Part shown: positions 59,624-64,000 of the stretch, piece after piece
Position numbering within the stretch: the stretch's first letter is position 1
Layout: the number at the start of each line of letters is the position of its first letter
Assembly (NCBI GenBank): GCA_030549495.1
Contig: JAUIRK010000185.1
Location: 558,001 to 622,000 of the forward strand
Length of the DNA: 64,000 nt
DNA from: Nectonema munidae
Taxonomy: Eukaryota > Nematomorpha > Nectonematoida > Nectonematidae
Reading direction: 5' to 3'
Position numbers and translations under genes: made by a program
Notes under the pieces: model-generated
The model's input: the letters and a program-made list of their open reading frames with translations, nothing else
Databases searched by the model: none
What the model was told of the DNA's origin: nothing

Positions 59624-59990
59624 TTTTAGATAATAGTGCATTTATATTTGTCAACCAAAAAATTAGACAAGTCCACCACACCCCGCATTCTCTTGTTGTA
59701 AAAATGAAACAAAAATGGCTGTTTAACTAATACTTTTTTGTTTTCATGTTTGGACCATCTTTGAACTGACTTCAAAGATAAACCCTCGAAAAATTGCTTC
59801 CAAAAGCACTTCAAAACTCTACTTTGCTTTACTGTTCCCAAAGCTCTAAACCCTTTTGATTTCAACTCCCTTAGCAAATAATACAATGTGAAAAGCTGTC
59901 AAAAACAGTGTGTCTCTTATGGGAAGGTATGTCTTCCAAAATATGTAAAACAACAGAATCGTCTAAGACCAAATCGTCAGTTCTAACAGC
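59624..59990 (-). pseudogene. piggyBac transposase, central part
   Basis: Blocks on the - strand: VVLHILEDIPSHKRHTVF, then a damaged F-D-x-F-F segment, YYLLRELKSKGFRALGTVKQ, KQPFLFHFYNKRMRGVVDLS and NFLVDKYK. The NK-x-MGGVDLSD-type block bears a catalytic Asp in this family. The N-terminal half, with the first DES-x-F motif, was not found to the right, so only the C-terminal half remains. The young hAT lies immediately 3' in the coding sense. Confidence 0.8.
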
Positions 59991-60229
59991 TTTATCTCCT
60001 GATTTCCCTGTATAGATATATGAAATCCTTAGATATATAGGAAATCGTGTTCTTAATGATGATTAAAATTTACTTAATAGTCAGAACTTATTTTGAAACA
60101 GACAACTATAAGTTTAATTATAAAGTATTTTAAAAAATAAAATTTAAGAATACCTCCAGAGTTTAAATTTTACAGATTTTGCTGACTCTGGTGAAAACAT
60201 ACGATTAAAATTTTTATTAAAAAAATAAA

Positions 60230-61183
60230 CATTTGGAAAATTTTTTAATCAATGCAAAAAATCTTTCAAAGAACACATAAAAATTGAAAATAAATTAAAC
60301 AGAGAAAAATGGCTTCTATAAATAAATTCATAAGTACGATTTAAACAATTCATTTGATGTTCCAAATTTTCTTCTGAGTTCTCTTTTAACTCTTATCCAA
60401 AGATTTTTAATATTCTGATCTCTGAGTCATTAGGGTCTACAAAATTTCTTTGATGTACGATAACCGAATGATCAAAATATCCATTACCAATATAACTTAT
60501 GTTTTCGTAAGCGCGCCAGCCATCAGTAACAATAATGGAAGCCGGCAAAATATATCTTTTAATGGCTTCAGATAGACTCGCTTCATTTCTGTCTTCCACT
60601 TCAATCAAAAAACTTTTTTACTTCTTTCTATCCCATCGAAAACCCATTGACCCTCTCTCCATGTTCCTCTATTCTGTGAAAGAATTTACTTTCATCAACT
60701 TCAATGATAAATCTATTAAAATTTTTATCCAAGCCCCCAATGGTAATTGGGTTCTTTTCGATCCAAACAGTGCCAATTTCTCCAAAAAAATTGCCCAATC
60801 AAGACCGGTCTCAATACTTCCAATAGAAGCCTCATACATGAGAGTCTCCAACGAATATTCACGACACTATCCATATATAAATTCATGGACTTGAAGTCGA
60901 GATCACTTCTGGATAAGAAAGATTCAGTTCTAACACTTTTTGGCTCACCATAGGAATAGCATATCCAAGGAAACCGTCACTTGAATCGCTCCTTTTTATC
61001 AACTTGCAATTTTGTAAACAGTTGATGCACTCTAATGTTTTTAAAATAACATTTATTAGCAGAACACGATTCCAAATTTTCATTTTCATCTATCGAATTT
61101 AGGATTTTAAACAGAGCCCAATAATTCCAACTTTCAGATAAAATTTGTTGATCAGTTAAAATACTATTAGTAATTGCATCCAT
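60230..61183 (-). pseudogene. Merlin (ISXO2-like) transposase
   Basis: Blocks in order: CSANKCYFKNI, RSDSSDGFLGYAI, a G-x-W-like middle part, FIIEVDESKFFHRIEEHGE (first catalytic Asp), LIEVEDRNEASLSEAIKRYI, ASIIVTDGWRAYENISYI (second Asp), RNFVDPNDSE and NLWIRVKRELRRKFGTSNEL (third acid: N-I-E-x-L-W in the family). This is the ISXO2-like DDE domain of Merlin elements. At least four frame changes or stops are present. The 5' side points to the inverted repeat arm at 61460-61509. Confidence 0.8.
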
Positions 61184-61459
61184 TGAATCAAGTTAAAAAG
61201 TCTAGAAACACAAGAAACGATTGAAGAGAAAAGCAATTTTAAAAAGTAATGCAAATCCAAAGGTTTAGATAAGATAGAAATGTTGAATGATTGAGAAAAT
61301 TTTAAAAGGCACACATGTTTAATGATTATTATCTCTTGCCAATGTTCAAATATTGAATTGTACAAGTACTTGTTGCAAATAAAGTAATCTAACCCAATAT
61401 AATGTAAAAATATAATATATGTATTGTGCCTTTATATTTGTCTGCACTTAATAATGAGT

Positions 61460-61509
61460 GACACTCAAAGAGTCAATCAGTACTTCACAAATTTTTTGAT
61501 TGAAGTCAC
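61460..61509. repeat. inverted repeat arm, right
   Basis: Partner of 56244-56294. It lies about 280 bp upstream of the Merlin coding start, a plausible distance for a Merlin terminal repeat. The 8-9-bp duplication expected for Merlin was not found next to it. Confidence 0.75.
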
Positions 61510-62267
61510 TGGATTATCGAAGCCATTGATATTATTATTGAAAAAATGAAATACATTTAAGTATTTTATGCTTTGAAAACTGTATATATTTATAATTTTT
61601 CTAGAGAGTTCTAATATAGACAATGAGTTATATCGTTAATAACAGATAATATTAAAATTTTATTGAAAAATTCAAATTTTTGATTGATATTTTTTGAAAT
61701 CAGAGGGTCATTCAAATACAAAAGGTGCAGCTAGCGATTTTAGTAAATCACGAAATTTTTTAGGATATCATTTTGATTGCTGAGAAATTTGTATCAAAAG
61801 AATAATAATTATTATTCAAAGGTCAAATTGACATGTTGAAGGCACTTTAGCTGCTTTTATGCGTTGAAATAGTATACTTTAGATTAGGAAGGTTTGTGAT
61901 AAGTTCATTTTAGCGTTCTTTCATACTCTAATATTCTTATAGAAAATGAGTGTATTTGCTTCATAAAATTCAATTGCTAAAGATTTCAATAAAAGGAATT
62001 ACTTTATTTTAATTAGATTTTTTTCATTCATAGCAAAAAAAATAAATAACAACAAAGCAAATTATGACAGATATAAAGCTTGGAATTTGAAAAGGTAAAT
62101 GATTATAATCTTCAAAGATTCGCTAATTCAAGAATCTAAAAAAATAATTTTAATGTAATTCTTGTATAAAATCTTGATATGACATAAAGTTTATTTTTAT
62201 TACAAAATATTTTTTACAAACAAAATACGATAAAAAATGGAAATCATCTATCAAATTATACTCATTA
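61510..62267. other. no gene recognised
   Basis: AT-rich; contains TTTTTGATTGATATTTTTTG near 61678, similar to a stretch at about 56190, in the same orientation. Confidence 0.3.
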
Positions 62268-62510
62268 AGTGTTGTAAATCTAAAGGGAGGTATAATTAAA
62301 AATAATGAAATTTTGAAAAAAAGTTTTAGCACTACAAAACACACCAAACACCACAAAATAGTGTAAATCATCTATAAACTACTTGGTAAGTGTTGACAAT
62401 TTATTTTGAAGAGTTTTAATAAAAATTTTGAAATTTCAAAAAAAAATCTAACACCAAAAGACGACCAAATTCCATAGAATAGTGAAAGTTATATATATCA
62501 AGCGACTTTT
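62268..62510. repeat. two imperfect tandem units of about 115 bp
   Basis: Both units run AAGTGTTG, then ATGAAATTTTGAAA-like sequence, then ACACCAAA and a CAAAATAGTG/CATAGAATAGTG block. Divergence is considerable. Non-coding. Confidence 0.4.
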
Positions 62511-64000
62511 CAACCATTGATAATAATTAGTTGTTTAATATATGAATTCCATTATTTTATCATTTTTGAAGTATTTTGTGGTGTTTAGTCTGACCGATTG
62601 GATTGTCAAAATTGTTGTAATTGAATTTGTATTTAAAATGGAATAATCAGTGCCTTGACAAATGCTCCCAAGACAATTGCCCACATTTTCAGAAAAATGC
62701 TGACAAAAGAAAAAGTTGTGGGTATTTGTCTGAAAATTTCAAGGGTATGAGCATGTCATGGAATCGAATAATCATACTAACAACTTTTAAAAAGTTCTTA
62801 TCATAGATTCTCATTCACCATATTTTTGGTCATAATACTCAAAATAATATCACTCAAATTTGAAACTCTACTTTGGATCAAATTATTTAATGAAAGCAGA
62901 TTATAGCAACTATCTTGGTAAAGTGTAATTTTGATAATAACTAAGAGAAGCTCTTAAAAGTTTTTATAAAATAAAATACGAAATCAATAAATATCAAATG
63001 TATTTTTTTTCTTTTATATATTCCAAAGTTTCAAAATTGATATTTCAACATATATAGTATAAAAATAGGCCAATCCTCATGCATTACTTTTTGACTAATG
63101 AATACTTAATTTTTATCCTAGTTAAAAGCTGATTAATGAAGAAATTTTGTAAAAATTATTGAAAATCACTCAAAATTTGAATAACGAATATCAGAATCAT
63201 AAGTCGAATTTGCACAAGTATGTAAATATACCAATTTTTTGAAGAAATATTTGATTCTAACACTATTCTTACTCAATGTTTTGAGGAAAATTTTTATTAC
63301 TTTTCAACATTGCTAAGAGAATTTTCTAAGAATCAGTCATTGTCAATTACAGTTATAAAAAATCTTTTGTTATGATCCTGCCTCTTTCCTTATTTCCAAG
63401 TTCTAATAATGTGCAAAGATTTAAAGTAAGTCTTCAGAGCTCTCTGTGTTTATCCGGTCTTTCTTGCTTCAATTCTTGGTTGCTTACACCCTATCATCTC
63501 TGTAACTAAGCAAGATCATTCTTCGTTTGGATGGAGCACGAATAAAAAGCTAATTGTTGAAGAAAGAAAGAATGATCATATAAAACGTTTGCAAAATTAT
63601 CTAACTCTGGAGAAACTCCCCTTATTAAAAGTAAGTTTACTTCAGCGTCCACTCTTATCTTTATTCAAGATCCATAAACTATAAAAAAAATTCATATATT
63701 GATTCAGTAAATAAAAAAGTTAACTTGTTCTTACATCCACTAAGTCCTAAAAGAGCTAAAATATAAATATACATTGAATTTAATTCATTGGAATATAAGA
63801 AAATTTAACTGAAGTTCGATCAAACTTTCATCATTTCGTTTGTAAAGCTAAGCCTTCATTCTAGCCAAATCGCAAATGCCCCTCCGGATTAAAAATTATG
63901 TGACTAAAGCGTGGCAAACTCACATGTAATGATTTTTGACTTATATAAAAATAAGAATACATTTAGGATATATGCCATTTTGGCTATAGAAGTGCTCTGC
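62511..64000. other. no gene recognised
   Basis: A small open frame at 62621-62806 (+) has four cysteines but no known pattern. A 5S rRNA-like word pair near 63500 is discussed among rejected items. Confidence 0.3.

Noticed and set aside
63440-63545. 5S rRNA-like words (TAAGCAAG and TTTGGATGG at roughly 5S spacing)
   Set aside because: Only two short words match, the rest of a 5S gene is absent, and spacing needs large gaps. Not supported as an RNA gene or a 5S-derived SINE.
1-64000. LTR retrotransposons, retroviral genes, Polintons
   Set aside because: No recognisable gag, protease, integrase, capsid or envelope segment was seen on either strand; the only reverse transcriptase is of the LINE type.
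1-64000. CRISPR arrays or bacterial-type operons
   Set aside because: Repeats here are dispersed or tandem eukaryotic types; no spacer-repeat regularity or prokaryotic gene order is present.

Overview
The window is nuclear DNA from an animal. It is very AT-rich, has GT-AG introns, and is dominated by transposable elements, mostly DNA transposons of the hAT superfamily. The mix (hAT, piggyBac, Merlin/ISXO2-like, IS630/mariner-like, an APE-type LINE, tRNA-derived SINEs) and a ZFAND5/6-type host gene fit an arthropod. A copepod such as a salmon louse is only a guess from overall look; no single marker here proves it.

Host genes. The one secure gene is a five-exon A20/AN1 zinc-finger protein (ZFAND5/6 type) on the + strand. 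Its coding exons lie at 32934-33174, 35874-36040, 44798-44978, 45031-45111 and 45543-45691, and all exon phases agree. Its two long introns hold several repeats and fossil elements. A second likely gene, of unknown function, is on the - strand at 11997-13213 (three or four exons, coiled-coil N-terminus). Weaker candidates are two exon-like segments at 907-1758 (possibly phospholipid scramblase-related) and a terminal exon at 39068-39189 (-).

Mobile DNA by region. 3-10 kb: hAT remnants, a tRNA-like SINE, a pair of 230-bp direct repeats, and a 716-bp internally deleted hAT with a clean 8-bp target duplication. 13.5-15.5 kb: a hAT MITE inside another MITE, then a palindrome plus tandem-unit repeat. 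18.7-22.2 kb: a broken LINE (zinc-knuckle ORF1, APE endonuclease, RT, RNase H). 26.7-32.5 kb: an old hAT, then a large foldback element split by another hAT. 41-44 kb (inside the ZFAND intron): fossil ORFs including an IS630-like transposase. 47-56 kb: two hAT MITEs with perfect target duplications, a SINE, a mononucleotide-rich stretch, and three further hAT transposases. 56-61.5 kb: a nest in which a young, nearly intact hAT (57077-59623) sits inside a piggyBac fragment, next to a Merlin transposase, with a 50-bp inverted repeat pair outside the whole set.

A recurring signal is a family of roughly 100-140-bp mini-elements bounded by TTAA, with CCC/GGG ends and repeated GCAGACGA boxes. At least eight full or near-full copies are spread through the window, one of them inside the stop codon of a hAT transposase. 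No CRISPR array, bacterial-type operon, LTR retrotransposon, Polinton or retroviral coding region was recognised.
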